A stretch of 64,000 nucleotides of DNA from Planctomycetaceae bacterium (GCA_012719125.1 JAAYAY010000196.1:1-64000), one strand, 5' to 3'. Positions 16,357 through 25,900 are shown, counted from the first letter of the stretch. The notes: generated from the sequence alone by a model not told the origin. Translations and numbers: made by a program.

Positions 16357-16584
16357 ATTTGCGGCTTCATGGTAGTCCTTTCTGAAAACGCTTGGCGAGC
16401 CATGGACAGACTACGAAGACGTGGGGCACATTTCCACCCCCGCTGATGCCGTCGGGTGGTTCGAAGGAGCCAAGAGATGTCGAGCCCGACGACGTGAGCG
16501 TAAGCGAGGAAAACCCTTTCCATCGGTGACTGTTTGCTTACGGGATGGGGCGTTCGGCGGCTGCCTTTCAATTGGAGTAGAACA

Positions 16585-17001
16585 ATGAACCCCTTCCGTG
16601 TATGGCTAAGTCCTTTCGGCGCCACATGCAAAGTCCGAGTTGATGGCATCACAAATGCCAACTGGCTTCTGAACCGCCTCCGCCAATCCTTCGTGTTTCA
16701 GAGTTGCGAGCCCGTGAACGACGAGGAAGGCTCCTCGTGTTGTACCTTCCATATGACGTACAGTAACCAGCAGTGTTATCACACGTTCGAGAGGCTGCTG
16801 TCTGCTATCCCGGAGGTGGAATGGACGCTGGATCCAGCACGAGAAGAAGACTTGAAGCAAGAGGTGCCCGCAAGCACAACCACATTGAAGTCGGCTTCCA
16901 AGATAAGGCGGAATATCAAAGCATCGCCTTCCAACAAGACCACGGTAATTTTCACTTGGCTCCTCTCAAGGTTGTCAAGAGCGGTTGCCACCATGTATTA
17001 G
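16585..17001 (+). CDS. Hypothetical protein upstream of groEL
   Basis: A 138-residue protein not recognised. It begins MNPFRVWLSPFGATCKVRVD, with a possible beta-alpha-beta layout (CKVRVDGITNANWLLNRLRQ, then CTFHMTY and FERLLSAIPEVEW), and has a basic Ser/Thr-Lys tail. GGAG about eight bases before ATG 16585 supports the start. Four cysteines occur in the first 80 residues. It is followed after about 70 bases by a terminator related to the structured RNA element. Composition is lower in GC than the downstream groEL. Confidence 0.5.
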   Translation: MNPFRVWLSPFGATCKVRVDGITNANWLLNRLRQSFVFQSCEPVNDEEGSSCCTFHMTYSNQQCYHTFERLLSAIPEVEWTLDPAREEDLKQEVPASTTTLKSASKIRRNIKASPSNKTTVIFTWLLSRLSRAVATMY

Positions 17002-17067
17002 ACGGGATCGCAGGGAGTGTCGCCCAGCATTTGTTGGGGGAATGTACTGTCTATTGGGGATGGTCAA

Positions 17068-17118
17068 GGCCAACGCCGGGAAACACCCATGGGTGTTCCG
17101 CCACGTCGGCTCTTTTTT
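17068..17118 (+). terminator. Terminator hairpin related to the structured RNA element (copy B, 3' half)
   Basis: GGCCAACGCCGGGAAACACCC (17068-17088) forms an imperfect hairpin with GGGTGTTCCGCCACGTCGGC and a T-rich tail. The 3' arm, CCACGTCGG, and the downstream TTTTTTGTTCTTGTCGA match copy C at 19204-19229. The conserved 5' block and CTCG-TTGA-CGAG hairpin of copies A and C are absent here. It ends upstream of groEL by about 145 bases. Confidence 0.65.
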
Positions 17119-17262
17119 GTTCTTGTCGAGATTCGAGCGATGAAGACGCGCCGCAGGCTGGCGACGTGGCGGGCCAAGTTGGCGCGACGGCAGATGGGCT
17201 CTCGAAGGCAGTCCGGCATCAATAGCACAAGCAATCAAGGATAGAATTCGGAGGCCACAACG

Positions 17263-18885
<1,623 letters not shown>

Positions 18886-18897
18886 TCACGCTCAATC

Positions 18898-19029
18898 ATG
18901 AAGACTCTATTTGTGATCGTTTTGCTCCTGTTTGCCAGCGCAATCTTGGGACTCTACCGAGGCTGGCCCCGACTTTCGGCGCGCACTGCGAAAGAAACAA
19001 CCGGCGATCGTAGCAATAAAGTCAGATAG
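18898..19029 (+). CDS. Tiny membrane protein with GLYRGW motif
   Basis: A 43-residue protein, MKTLFVIVLLLFASAILGLY then RGWPRLSARTAKETTGD. Its N-terminal 25 residues are a membrane helix ending in GLYRGW, and the same helix plus GLYRGWFHLSAD begins the 105-residue protein at 25583, so this looks like a short relative of the same family. It starts 12 bases after the groEL stop and is probably co-transcribed. No strong ribosome binding site is seen, so the product may be poorly made or rely on coupling. Confidence 0.5.
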   Translation: MKTLFVIVLLLFASAILGLYRGWPRLSARTAKETTGDRSNKVR

Positions 19030-19113
19030 GCCATTGTATTTCCCGCTCAGCGGCGTAGGATTGAACTAGTGGAAGAGTCACGGCCCGATGGATCGCGACT
19101 TCGCCAACGACGT

Positions 19114-19220
19114 TGTCGGATGACTAGATAGAGAACAACCCGGATTTGCCGGGGGGCTCGTTGACGAGTAAGCCGACGTGGTCGAACACCTATGGGTGTT
19201 CTGCCACGTCGGTTTTTTTG
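19114..19220 (+). ncRNA. Structured RNA element, copy C, upstream of the BMC/mpsC/csrA operon
   Basis: A 107-base relative of copy A. The 5' block begins TGTCGGATGACTAGATAGAG. A short stem CCCGG-ATTTG-CCGGG (19139-19153) replaces the weaker stem of copy A, a change that preserves pairing. The 31 bases 19151-19181 are identical to copy A and contain the CTCG-TTGA-CGAG hairpin. It ends in a terminator hairpin whose loop-proximal bases differ between copies but still pair. The next gene starts 120 bases downstream. Cis-acting attenuation or a small RNA role are both possible. Confidence 0.7.
19172..19219 (+). terminator. Intrinsic terminator of RNA element copy C
   Basis: GCCGACGTGGTCGAACACC (19172-19190), loop TAT, then the partly mismatched complementary arm 19194-19212 and T7 (19213-19219). 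Confidence 0.85.
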
Positions 19221-19339
19221 TTCTTGTCGACGGTTGTCGTGACGGCGCCCTTGCCGAAGAGCGAGAAGGTAAAAACGCGTCGGATCGACATCAGATGTTG
19301 CTGATACAACGAGTCCCTTTCTTGAAAGGAGAACCGGAC

Positions 19340-19600
19340 ATGAGAAACCAACCAGAAACGACAGACGCTGGCCGACAGTATGCGGCAGCGTATGCGGCCC
19401 ACTACACCGAACGCGATTTGCCCGGGGCGCTGCGGCTGTATGTGAATTTGATTGCATCGCACCCCGACGAACAGGAGGCGACCTTCTCCCGGTCGCAGGT
19501 GCAGAACATCGTGAACGCCGTCGTTCCAAAGCAGGAACTTTTCGATGCCCAAGTCAATCTGGCTGCCGCCCACTTCGCGCACGCGGGGCAAGCCACCTAG
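19340..19600 (+). CDS. Hypothetical protein, first gene of the BMC/mpsC/csrA operon
   Basis: An 86-residue helical protein beginning MRNQPETTDAGRQYAAAYAA and containing LPGALRLYVNLIASHPDEQE, which reads like a degenerate TPR-type helix pair. AAGGAG lies about nine bases before ATG 19340. It is followed after 39 bases by the BMC shell gene. No specific family is recognised. Position suggests a function linked to the shell protein or MpsC, but this is inference. Confidence 0.6.
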   Translation: MRNQPETTDAGRQYAAAYAAHYTERDLPGALRLYVNLIASHPDEQEATFSRSQVQNIVNAVVPKQELFDAQVNLAAAHFAHAGQAT

Positions 19601-19639
19601 TTTGGGTTCGGGCATTCGAACACGAGGAAGAACGGCGTT

Positions 19640-19954
19640 ATGGGCGCGATTGGATTGGTAGAAACGAAGGGCCTGATCAGCTTGGTGGCTGCCACGGACG
19701 CCATGATGAAAGCCGCAAACGTCCAGGTTGTGAAGCGGATCGGAATTGGCGGAGGTCTGGTTACTACGATCGTCAGCGGCGACGTCGGCAGCGTGCGAGC
19801 CGCCGTTGAAGCCGGCGCCCGCGTGGCCACCCAAGCGGGCGAACTGGTGAACAGTCATGTTATTGCGAATCCGACGGCGGGCGTGCTTGAGGCATTCCTG
19901 GCGGACGACGCTCCTTTACCGAGACCGAGGAAACACTCCCATGAAGAAGCTTGA
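19640..19954 (+). CDS. Bacterial microcompartment shell protein, single BMC domain
   Basis: A 104-residue hexamer-type shell protein. The BMC fold is clear: MGAIGLVETKGLISLVAATD, MMKAANVQVVKRIGIGGGLV, IVSGDVGSVRAAVEAGARVA and the C-terminal LVNSHVIANPTA. Such proteins tile polyhedral shells around enzyme pathways. No aldehyde dehydrogenase, pentameric vertex protein or other shell gene is seen in the window, so this gene is isolated from a full microcompartment locus. Its stop lies inside the next gene's start region (overlap 14 bases), which points to translational coupling with the MpsC-type gene. It may form a shell with components encoded elsewhere or act as a scaffold. Confidence 0.92.
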   Translation: MGAIGLVETKGLISLVAATDAMMKAANVQVVKRIGIGGGLVTTIVSGDVGSVRAAVEAGARVATQAGELVNSHVIANPTAGVLEAFLADDAPLPRPRKHSHEEA

Positions 19955-20384
19955 CCCAACGATGGCGGAACAGGTCGCCCATGCAGTCCGCGTCTTCCAG
20001 GAGCAGCGCACCGGCTATTCACCCAAGGCGGTGACGGTGGTCCTGAGCGATGACACACTGGTCGTCACGCTGCACGAGGCCCTGTCACCGGCCGAGAAGG
20101 CGTTGTCACGCACTCCGGAGGGCGCCATCCAGGTGCAGGAGTATCACCGGCAACTCTTCAGAGATTCGGTCGACATATTGCGGCAGGAGATCAAACGCAT
20201 CACCGGGGTCGCAGTAGGGGAAGCGGCCGCAGAAGTGGAAACGACGACCGGCGCCATGGTGCATGCCTTCACGACCGGCACGATGGTGCAGGTGTTCCAA
20301 CTCGCAAGAAGAATTTCCATGGAGGTTTGGAGCGGGAATGGGTCAGGCGATCAGCCACACACTGCGGAGGGCTTGTCATGTTAG
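19941..20384 (+). CDS. DUF2294 / MpsC family protein (copy 2)
   Basis: A 147-residue member of the same family as the product of 6531-6911. Shared parts are the N-terminal helix MAEQVAHAVRVFQEQRTGYS, strand AVTVVLSDDTLVVTLHEALS, LSPAEKALSRTPEGAIQVQE and RQLFRDSVDILRQEIKRITG. The central GAMVHAFTTGTMVQVFQL is also family-like. ATG 19941 overlaps the BMC stop, and the csrA start overlaps this gene's end, so the three form a tightly coupled operon. The family is named after a staphylococcal Na+-translocating system subunit; whether it has that role in planctomycetes is unknown. Confidence 0.75.
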   Translation: MKKLDPTMAEQVAHAVRVFQEQRTGYSPKAVTVVLSDDTLVVTLHEALSPAEKALSRTPEGAIQVQEYHRQLFRDSVDILRQEIKRITGVAVGEAAAEVETTTGAMVHAFTTGTMVQVFQLARRISMEVWSGNGSGDQPHTAEGLSC

Positions 20385-20575
20385 TCCTGTCAAGGAAGAG
20401 CGGGCAGTCGGTTGTCGTCGGCGAACCTGGAGAGCTCCAACGCCTGCTGAAGGTCACCGTGCTTGCGATCAAGGGCGCTACCGTGAAACTCGGCTTCGAG
20501 GTTGATGCCGATATCCCTGTCCATCGGTCCGAGGTGTGGGAACGAATCATCGATGACAGCCGGGCGAGAAGCTAG
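20378..20575 (+). CDS. csrA: Carbon storage regulator CsrA (copy 2)
   Basis: A 65-residue CsrA with core strands MLVLSRKSGQSVVVGEPGEL, LLKVTVLAIKGATVKLGFEV and DIPVHRSEVWERI. It shares the unusual insertion between strands 1 and 2 (GEPGELQR) with the first copy, and the LLKVTVL and VKLGFEV strands are identical in both. GCGGAGGG lies just before ATG 20378, inside the mpsC gene's end. Two csrA genes within 13 kb, each behind an RNA element with GGA motifs, suggest a local post-transcriptional circuit (inference). Confidence 0.88.
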   Translation: MLVLSRKSGQSVVVGEPGELQRLLKVTVLAIKGATVKLGFEVDADIPVHRSEVWERIIDDSRARS

Positions 20576-20675
20576 CGAGGCAGACATGTTTGCCTGCGGA
20601 GCGAAGGACATGTTGCCAAATAGCGAGAAAGTCGACGAGCCGCAGAATCTCCGGCCAGGTTCAAAAGGAAGCGTT

Positions 20676-21098
20676 ATGCCAACGACCGCAACATTTGTCG
20701 ACACCCCCTATTACATCCTGATGGATGGAAAGCGACGTCTTGGGCCCAAGGTCGAGCCGTTGCCCTCTGGAGCGGAGTGCCTGGCTGTCTACGGGTTTTC
20801 CGATAAGGCCTGCTATGACAGGTTCTGCGCGAACAGCCAACTCGCGTTGGTCCCATATCCGCTGACCAGATTCTACCTTCAGGATCAGACGGACTTCCCG
20901 GGCAATAACCTCAACCTCGTTGTCGTTGACGCCGCCGGCCCCCAAGAGCCTTGCCTCCGAGCCGGGACGATGGAGGCAGTGCTCCAGAGCCAAGAGGATC
21001 GAACACTTCACGTGACTGCGGCGTACGAGTTGACCCTCGATCCGGAAGCAGCCGCTTATCAGGTCAATGTGAACAAGAGCCTGAAAACGGGGCGATGA
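20676..21098 (+). CDS. Hypothetical protein between csrA and floA
   Basis: A 140-residue protein not recognised, beginning MPTTATFVDTPYYILMDGKR and rich in beta-strand-like segments. It has two conserved-looking cysteines (AECLAVYGFSDKACYDRFC). AAAGGAAG lies about five bases before ATG 20676; an in-frame extension to 20502 is possible but lacks a site. Its TGA overlaps the floA ATG as ATGA, so the two are coupled. It could be a partner or regulator of FloA. Confidence 0.6.
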   Translation: MPTTATFVDTPYYILMDGKRRLGPKVEPLPSGAECLAVYGFSDKACYDRFCANSQLALVPYPLTRFYLQDQTDFPGNNLNLVVVDAAGPQEPCLRAGTMEAVLQSQEDRTLHVTAAYELTLDPEAAAYQVNVNKSLKTGR

Positions 21099-22219
21099 AA
21101 ATGCCAACCCCTTTTGCTCCACTTGCCGCCTTCGACGTCGAACATGGGCTGCTGATTGGCGGAATTGCCGTCACGGCGATCTTCGCCCTCTTGTTGCTGG
21201 TGGCCTTGGCTAGGTACGGCGCGCTCTGGTTTCAGGCCTATATGTGCGGGGCCGATGTGAGCCTGCTGAGCTTGATCGGTATGAGTTTTCGACAGGTCCC
21301 TTCCGGTACGATCGTCACTGCCAAGATCATGGGCACGCAGGCGGGCCTGGACATCGACCGGCAGCGGGGCATGAGCACCGCGCGCTTGGAAGCCCATTTC
21401 CTGGCAGGGGGAGACGTCGTGGGGGTCCTTCGCGCCATCGTCGCCGCTCATCGTGCCGGCATCGACCTGGACTTCGACCGAGCGGCCGTGATTGACCTGG
21501 CCGGCCGCAACGTGTTGGACGCGGTGCGTACCAGCGTCTCACCCAAGGTAATTGACTGCCCCGCTCCTCAGCCTGGCGGCAAGACCACGCTAAGCGCAGT
21601 TGCAAGAAACGGCGTTGAACTCCGCATCCACGTGCGGGTGACGGTCCGCACGAATCTCTTGCAGTTGATCGGTGGTGCGACTGAAGAAACGATCATTGCC
21701 CGCGTTGGCCAAGGAATCGTGACCGCGATCGGTTCTGCCGAAACGCACATGGACGTGTTGAGAATGCCCGATCGCATTTCCAGAGGCGTGCTCGAACGGG
21801 GCCTCGATAGGAATACAGCCTTTCAAATCGTCTCGATCGATATCGCAGACATGGGCGTCGGAGAGAACATCGGAGCGCGATTGCAGACCGATCAGGCTGA
21901 AGCGGACATGCGAACGGCCCAGGCGCGAGCCGAGGTGCGTCGTGCCGAAGCGATCGCACGGCAGCAGGAGATGAAGGCCATGGTGGCAAAGCGTTACGCC
22001 CTGGTGGTGTTCGCCGAAGCCGAGATACCTCCCGCCATTGCCCGGGCGTTCCGCGCAGGCCAGCTTCATGCAAGACGCCCTCCGCCCGATCGCACAGAGC
22101 TGCGTACGGAACGCCTGCAGCTCGCGAGTCCGATGATCGGAGCGGAGCTTGCGCCGGTTGTGTTGCGAAATGTCCGCGGAATCGAAGCCAGGGAAGCGGA
22201 ACGTGGCACCCGTGGTTAG
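21095..22219 (+). CDS. floA: Flotillin-like protein FloA
   Basis: FloA organises functional membrane microdomains. The 374-residue protein has one N-terminal membrane helix (GLLIGGIAVTAIFALLLLVA), a band-7-like region including the FloA-specific FRQVPSGTIVTAKIMG and IDLDFDRAAVIDLAGRNVLD, strands VELRIHVRVTVRTNLLQLIG, and a helical Ala/Glu/Arg tail (ARAEVRRAEAIARQQEMKAM). The start overlaps the previous gene as ATGA. The usual NfeD-type partner is not present; instead an unrecognised protein precedes it. The C-terminal 40 residues are less conserved. Confidence 0.9.
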   Translation: MKMPTPFAPLAAFDVEHGLLIGGIAVTAIFALLLLVALARYGALWFQAYMCGADVSLLSLIGMSFRQVPSGTIVTAKIMGTQAGLDIDRQRGMSTARLEAHFLAGGDVVGVLRAIVAAHRAGIDLDFDRAAVIDLAGRNVLDAVRTSVSPKVIDCPAPQPGGKTTLSAVARNGVELRIHVRVTVRTNLLQLIGGATEETIIARVGQGIVTAIGSAETHMDVLRMPDRISRGVLERGLDRNTAFQIVSIDIADMGVGENIGARLQTDQAEADMRTAQARAEVRRAEAIARQQEMKAMVAKRYALVVFAEAEIPPAIARAFRAGQLHARRPPPDRTELRTERLQLASPMIGAELAPVVLRNVRGIEAREAERGTRG

Positions 22220-22274
22220 TCGGCCCTCTTTGCGCCGCTTGCGGTGCACAAACAACCAATAAAGGAGAAGTACG

Positions 22275-22418
22275 ATGACCCTGTGTCCAATTGCCTTGTT
22301 AGCTGGCTGTAAGAAGTGCCCAGTATTCTCTGTCTGCCCTTTGAAGGGTTTCATCGGTGATTACCGAAAAGAAGGCAAGACACAAACCGCGCAGAAAGCG
22401 GACAAGAAGAACAAGTAG
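22275..22418 (+). CDS. Small cysteine-rich protein
   Basis: A 47-residue protein with four cysteines in its first 21 residues (CPIALLAGCKKCPVFSVCP) plus a Lys/Gln-rich tail ending ADKKNK. AAAGGAG stands nine bases before ATG 22275, a strong site. The spacing C-x7-C-x2-C-x5-C looks like a small metal or Fe-S site, not a known family that I can name. It lies 56 bases after floA. The tail resembles those of tiny basic proteins elsewhere in the window. Confidence 0.6.
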   Translation: MTLCPIALLAGCKKCPVFSVCPLKGFIGDYRKEGKTQTAQKADKKNK

Positions 22419-22569
22419 AAGCCCGGGATCTGGCGGTGTCGCGGGCAGAAAACCGCCGGAGCCGCCCTGATCTCGGATCCCCTCGGCGTATGTCGCAGAC
22501 ATTCGGTCGTCACCCCAGCGCCGGACACACAGAGATGGATGGTCAGCAATTCGGCGAAAGAGGAACGTG

Positions 22570-23346
22570 ATGACACGTGCAATTAGATGGCTTTGGAAAA
22601 CGGGGATCCTCTCCACATTCATCGCCGGCCTGTTCGCCGTGCTCCCGATCGTGATCACCATCGGCATCATGGCCTGGGTCGGCGGTGTGCTCGAAGCGTG
22701 GCTCGGACCGGGAAGTCTTGTCGGCAAGGCACTGTCGCAGATGGGGCTCCAATTTGTCACCGATCCGACCATCGCGTCCATCCTGGGTTGGGCCGCCGTG
22801 CTGCTTGTTATTTGGCTGCTGGGTGCCTTCCTGAAAGGGATGGGAAAGAAGAGGTTCGAAATGGCGTTCAGTGCTGCGATGGAACGGATCCCGCTCGTCA
22901 ACCTGCTCTACAAACCGGTCTCGCAGGTCGTCGATCTGCTGCAACGCAAGCCGACCGACACGATTGAAGGCATGAGCGTCGTCTACTGCTCTTTTGGGCG
23001 CGAGGGAAGCGGCGGGTTCCTGGGGCTGCTCGTTTCCGATAGGGTCTACCGCTTCAACGGCCAGGCATGCCGGATCGTCTATGTGCCGACGTCCCCGCTG
23101 CCGATGTCCGGCGTCACTGTCTTTGCCGCGGTCGAGTCCGTTCAGCGAGTCGACATGCAGGTCGACGACCTGATGAAGATATCGCTCTCAATTGGGGTGA
23201 TGTCATCAAGTGTGATTCCCGAACAGTATGTTGTGTCGCCGGAGGAGGTGGGACGCAGCGAAGACCGGCTCACCGACATTCAGTTAACGAAGGCCAACGA
23301 GCATGCCAATCCGGCTGCGATCGGTGCGCTGGAACCTAACCCATAA
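22570..23346 (+). CDS. DUF502 membrane protein
   Basis: A 258-residue inner-membrane protein of the DUF502 family. It has two membrane segments (TFIAGLFAVLPIVITIGIMA and ASILGWAAVLLVIWLLGAFL) and the family's PLVNLLYKPVSQVVDL and FVAxV-like beta region (YVPTSPLPMSGVTVFAAVES). Function unknown; it often accompanies stress or envelope genes. A GTG at 22567 is possible, but ATG 22570 follows an AAAGAGGA site. The C-terminal tail is polar. Confidence 0.88.
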   Translation: MTRAIRWLWKTGILSTFIAGLFAVLPIVITIGIMAWVGGVLEAWLGPGSLVGKALSQMGLQFVTDPTIASILGWAAVLLVIWLLGAFLKGMGKKRFEMAFSAAMERIPLVNLLYKPVSQVVDLLQRKPTDTIEGMSVVYCSFGREGSGGFLGLLVSDRVYRFNGQACRIVYVPTSPLPMSGVTVFAAVESVQRVDMQVDDLMKISLSIGVMSSSVIPEQYVVSPEEVGRSEDRLTDIQLTKANEHANPAAIGALEPNP

Positions 23347-23396
23347 CAGGCCGACGCTTTGAGATGTCGTCCTACTACCTGCATTCGGAGGAAGCC

Positions 23397-23525
23397 ATGT
23401 TGAAAGCAACCATCAACAAATGTGGTTCGGTCGTTTCACAAACGTCGTCACGACAACCTTACGTTGACAGGCCCTGGCGGCACGTCGCCAATCGGGCCAA
23501 AACCCATCCGTTTTGGAGGAATTGA
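23397..23525 (+). CDS. Possible small ORF before DUF1328
   Basis: A 42-residue frame, [20 protein letters not shown] and onward, preceded by GGAGGAAG. It ends three bases before the DUF1328 start, and the last codons contain that gene's ribosome binding site. It may be a real small protein, a leader peptide or a decayed gene. No family is recognised. Confidence 0.3.
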   Translation: MLKATINKCGSVVSQTSSRQPYVDRPWRHVANRAKTHPFWRN

Positions 23526-23527
23526 CC

Positions 23528-23704
23528 ATGTTACAGTTAGCCATTGCGTGCCTGGTGATTGCACTTCTCGCGGCAGTCCTGGGTTTTGGAGGAATTGCCG
23601 GCTCCTTCGTGGGAGTGGCAAAGATCCTCTTCGTTGTCTTCCTCATCTTCGCGGTACTGTCCTTCCTGGGAGGCGGGATGCGGAGAGGGCGCCTCTGGGG
23701 ATAA
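23528..23704 (+). CDS. DUF1328 membrane protein
   Basis: A 58-residue DUF1328 protein with two hydrophobic helices ([20 protein letters not shown] and [20 protein letters not shown]) and a basic end. This family (YtjA type) is a common small membrane protein associated with stress conditions. GGAGG lies about nine bases before ATG 23528; a longer frame adds only MEEL-type residues. Confidence 0.9.
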   Translation: MLQLAIACLVIALLAAVLGFGGIAGSFVGVAKILFVVFLIFAVLSFLGGGMRRGRLWG

Positions 23705-23874
23705 CCTGCAACCAGGATGCCGACGAAAGAGAGGCGTCAGCACGGTTGCCACAGCAAACCCGCCGGGCAGCGTCCGACCGGCAGATTCGTCAAGTCACTG
23801 TTTTGGCCGAGCGTCCCGTGCTGGTGTGGACCAGCACGTGCTGCTTCGCCACCCACCTACGAAGGAAGACGATT

Positions 23875-25515
23875 ATGAAAGTCTGTGTGTATTGTCTGAT
23901 CGCCGGTCTCCTGGGCCCGACTTTGGCCTGGGGGCAAGTAGGCGACGCGCCGCGGGGCCGGACAGAGGCTGAGAGCGGGGTGCAAGTGCTTACAAGAGGG
24001 CCGGTCCATGAGGCCTTTGCGGAAACGGTGACTTTTGATCCCGAGCCGGGCATTGTGGTGCCGGGAGCCCCCCCGAGCGCCATCGAGGAACTGCCGCCGG
24101 ACCGGAAACCGGAGGGAGCCAACGTGGCGTGGATTCCGGGCTACTGGGGCTGGGACGACGAGCGAAACGATTTCCTTTGGGTCAGCGGCGTGTGGCGTGC
24201 CCTGCCGCCCGGCCGCCAATGGGTACCCGGATACTGGGGCAGATCGGCGCAAGGTTTCCAGTGGATTTCCGGATACTGGGCCGACGCCGCCGCGAGCGAG
24301 GTGGAATACCTGCCCGAGCCGCCTGCGACAGTCGAAGCTGGGCCCAACATTGCCGCATCTTCGGCCGATCAAACATGGCTGCCCGGCTGTTGGCTCTGGC
24401 AGCAGGGCCGCTATGCCTGGCGTCCCGGCTTCTGGGCGACCGCGGAGCCGGATTGGGTTTGGGTCCCCGCTCGTTACGTTTGGGCCCCACGTGGCTACGT
24501 CTTCGTCGACGGCTACTGGGATTACTCGATCGACCGTCGTGGTATGTTGTTTGCGCCGGTCTATTTCAACGCGAACGTGTACCGTCGCCCTGGTTTCTCC
24601 TACTCGCCTTCAACGGCGGTCGACCTGGGCTCGCTGGTCAACCATCTCTTCCTGCGACCGCGATACCAACACTACTACTTCGGCGACTACTACGCCACAG
24701 ACTACCGCAGCGCCGGGTTCCTTCCCTGGTTTTCGATCAACACCGGGCGTTCCGCCTACGATCCGATCTACGCCCACCAGCGTTGGCAGCATCGGCAGGA
24801 CAGCGGTTGGGCGCATCGCCAACAGGCGGACTTCGAGAACCGCCGCGACCACGAGCACCTGCGACCACCGCACACGTGGGGGAGCCAGGGTACAATCGGC
24901 GGGGGCGGCGTGGCTTCGCTCGTCCGCAATATCGTGGGCGAGTCGCTCGATCAAGGCTCGCGGAGCCGGACCGATGCGTGGCGACTCCAGCCCGTGGACC
25001 AAGCCGAGCGGCAACGGGTTGCGCAGCAGCGGTCGGATGTGTATCGATTCCGCGACCAACGGCAACAATGGGAGAGCCAAGCGGCGGTGGCTCGCGTCGC
25101 AGACCCCGCCCACCGCGGCGAGACAGCCCGCATGAAATTCCCCCGATCGCCGATTGCGGCCGGGTCGGCCGCTCAGCATGGCAAGGGCGATGCTCCCCCG
25201 AAGGCCTATGCGGCGCCCCCGGTCGACACCGTGGTCCAGCCCAAACCGAGGGGGAATCGCTCACCGGAGCAACCGCGGCAACACACGACGCTGCGAATGC
25301 CGCTCGACATGAAGCAATCGCCAACAGGCGCGGCGCAGCCTCGCGCCGATCAGCCAGCGCCCAAACCACAGCCTCAACCCAAAGTCGAACGACCTGCGTC
25401 CCAACCGGCAGCAGGTCCGACATCGGCGGGACCGAGTAAGGAAGACAACAAGAACAAAGGCCAGGGCAAAGGCCAGGAGAAGGGCAAGGCGAGGGGGAAA
25501 GGCAAAGACAAGTAG
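23875..25515 (+). CDS. Exported WXXGXW-repeat protein
   Basis: A 546-residue secreted protein. It starts with a signal peptide (MKVCVYCLIAGLLGPTLAWG). Residues about 75-220 are a run of YXWXPGYW-type repeats: IPGYWGWDDERNDF, VPGYWGRSAQGFQW, LPGCWLWQQGRYAW and RPGFWATAEPDWVWVPARYV. The C-terminal 200 residues are Gln/Pro/Lys-rich and end KGQEKGKARGKGKDK, a low-complexity basic tail. Such repeats form beta-rich surface domains of unknown role. GAAGGAAG precedes ATG 23875. A frame extension upstream is without signal peptide and is not preferred. Confidence 0.85.
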   Translation: MKVCVYCLIAGLLGPTLAWGQVGDAPRGRTEAESGVQVLTRGPVHEAFAETVTFDPEPGIVVPGAPPSAIEELPPDRKPEGANVAWIPGYWGWDDERNDFLWVSGVWRALPPGRQWVPGYWGRSAQGFQWISGYWADAAASEVEYLPEPPATVEAGPNIAASSADQTWLPGCWLWQQGRYAWRPGFWATAEPDWVWVPARYVWAPRGYVFVDGYWDYSIDRRGMLFAPVYFNANVYRRPGFSYSPSTAVDLGSLVNHLFLRPRYQHYYFGDYYATDYRSAGFLPWFSINTGRSAYDPIYAHQRWQHRQDSGWAHRQQADFENRRDHEHLRPPHTWGSQGTIGGGGVASLVRNIVGESLDQGSRSRTDAWRLQPVDQAERQRVAQQRSDVYRFRDQRQQWESQAAVARVADPAHRGETARMKFPRSPIAAGSAAQHGKGDAPPKAYAAPPVDTVVQPKPRGNRSPEQPRQHTTLRMPLDMKQSPTGAAQPRADQPAPKPQPQPKVERPASQPAAGPTSAGPSKEDNKNKGQGKGQEKGKARGKGKDK

Positions 25516-25582
25516 ATAGTAATCGTGGTTCAACGAGTTCGCTCACTTGCGGACAAAGCCATCAAACGAGGAAGGATTTGTC

Positions 25583-25900
25583 ATGAGAGTTTTTCTGATT
25601 GTGGTCGTTGTGATCCTGGTCGGCATTGCCGCCTTGGGGCTCTACAGGGGCTGGTTCCATCTGTCGGCCGACAGCACGGACCAGGAATCCAGCGCGACGT
25701 TCACGGTGGACCAAAACAAAATCAACGCGGACGGCGAAAAGGCCAAGGAAAGCCTGCAAGAGTTCGGCGACAAGACGAAGGAAGCAGTCGGAGGCAGCAC
25801 TGAGAAGGACGCGTCCGAAGAGGTCCGCGGCGATGCCGACCAGCCCGTCAGCACCACGACCGAGGCATCTCCGCGGGCCAAGGAAGAGGTCCAGGAGTAA
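25583..25900 (+). CDS. Small membrane-anchored GLYRGWF protein
   Basis: A 105-residue protein with an N-terminal membrane helix (MRVFLIVVVVILVGIAALGL) ending in GLYRGWFHLSAD, then a polar region with FTVDQNKINADGEKAKESLQ followed by an acidic Ser/Thr tail. The tail is likely exposed to the periplasm. AACGAGGAAGG supports ATG 25583. The 43-residue protein at 18898 has the same N-terminal motif. Function unknown. Confidence 0.75.
   Translation: MRVFLIVVVVILVGIAALGLYRGWFHLSADSTDQESSATFTVDQNKINADGEKAKESLQEFGDKTKEAVGGSTEKDASEEVRGDADQPVSTTTEASPRAKEEVQE

Larger units (their letters stand above)
13694..16446 (+). pseudogene. Small ORF split by the IS21 insertion
   Basis: AAGGGAG precedes ATG 13694, whose frame MLNWMWNCTLN runs exactly into the insertion point at 13726. 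Removing the element and one copy of the target duplication continues the frame from 16357 as ICGFMVVLSENAWRAMDRLR to a TGA at 16444-16446, giving 40 residues. Good ribosome binding site and frame continuity suggest a small gene that was interrupted, but 40 codons can occur by chance. No function is recognised. Confidence 0.35.

Noticed and set aside
24141-25135. Overlapping plus-strand frames in the WXXGXW gene
   Set aside because: They give Arg-rich proteins without family features; the signal-peptide frame with WXPGYW repeats is the real one.
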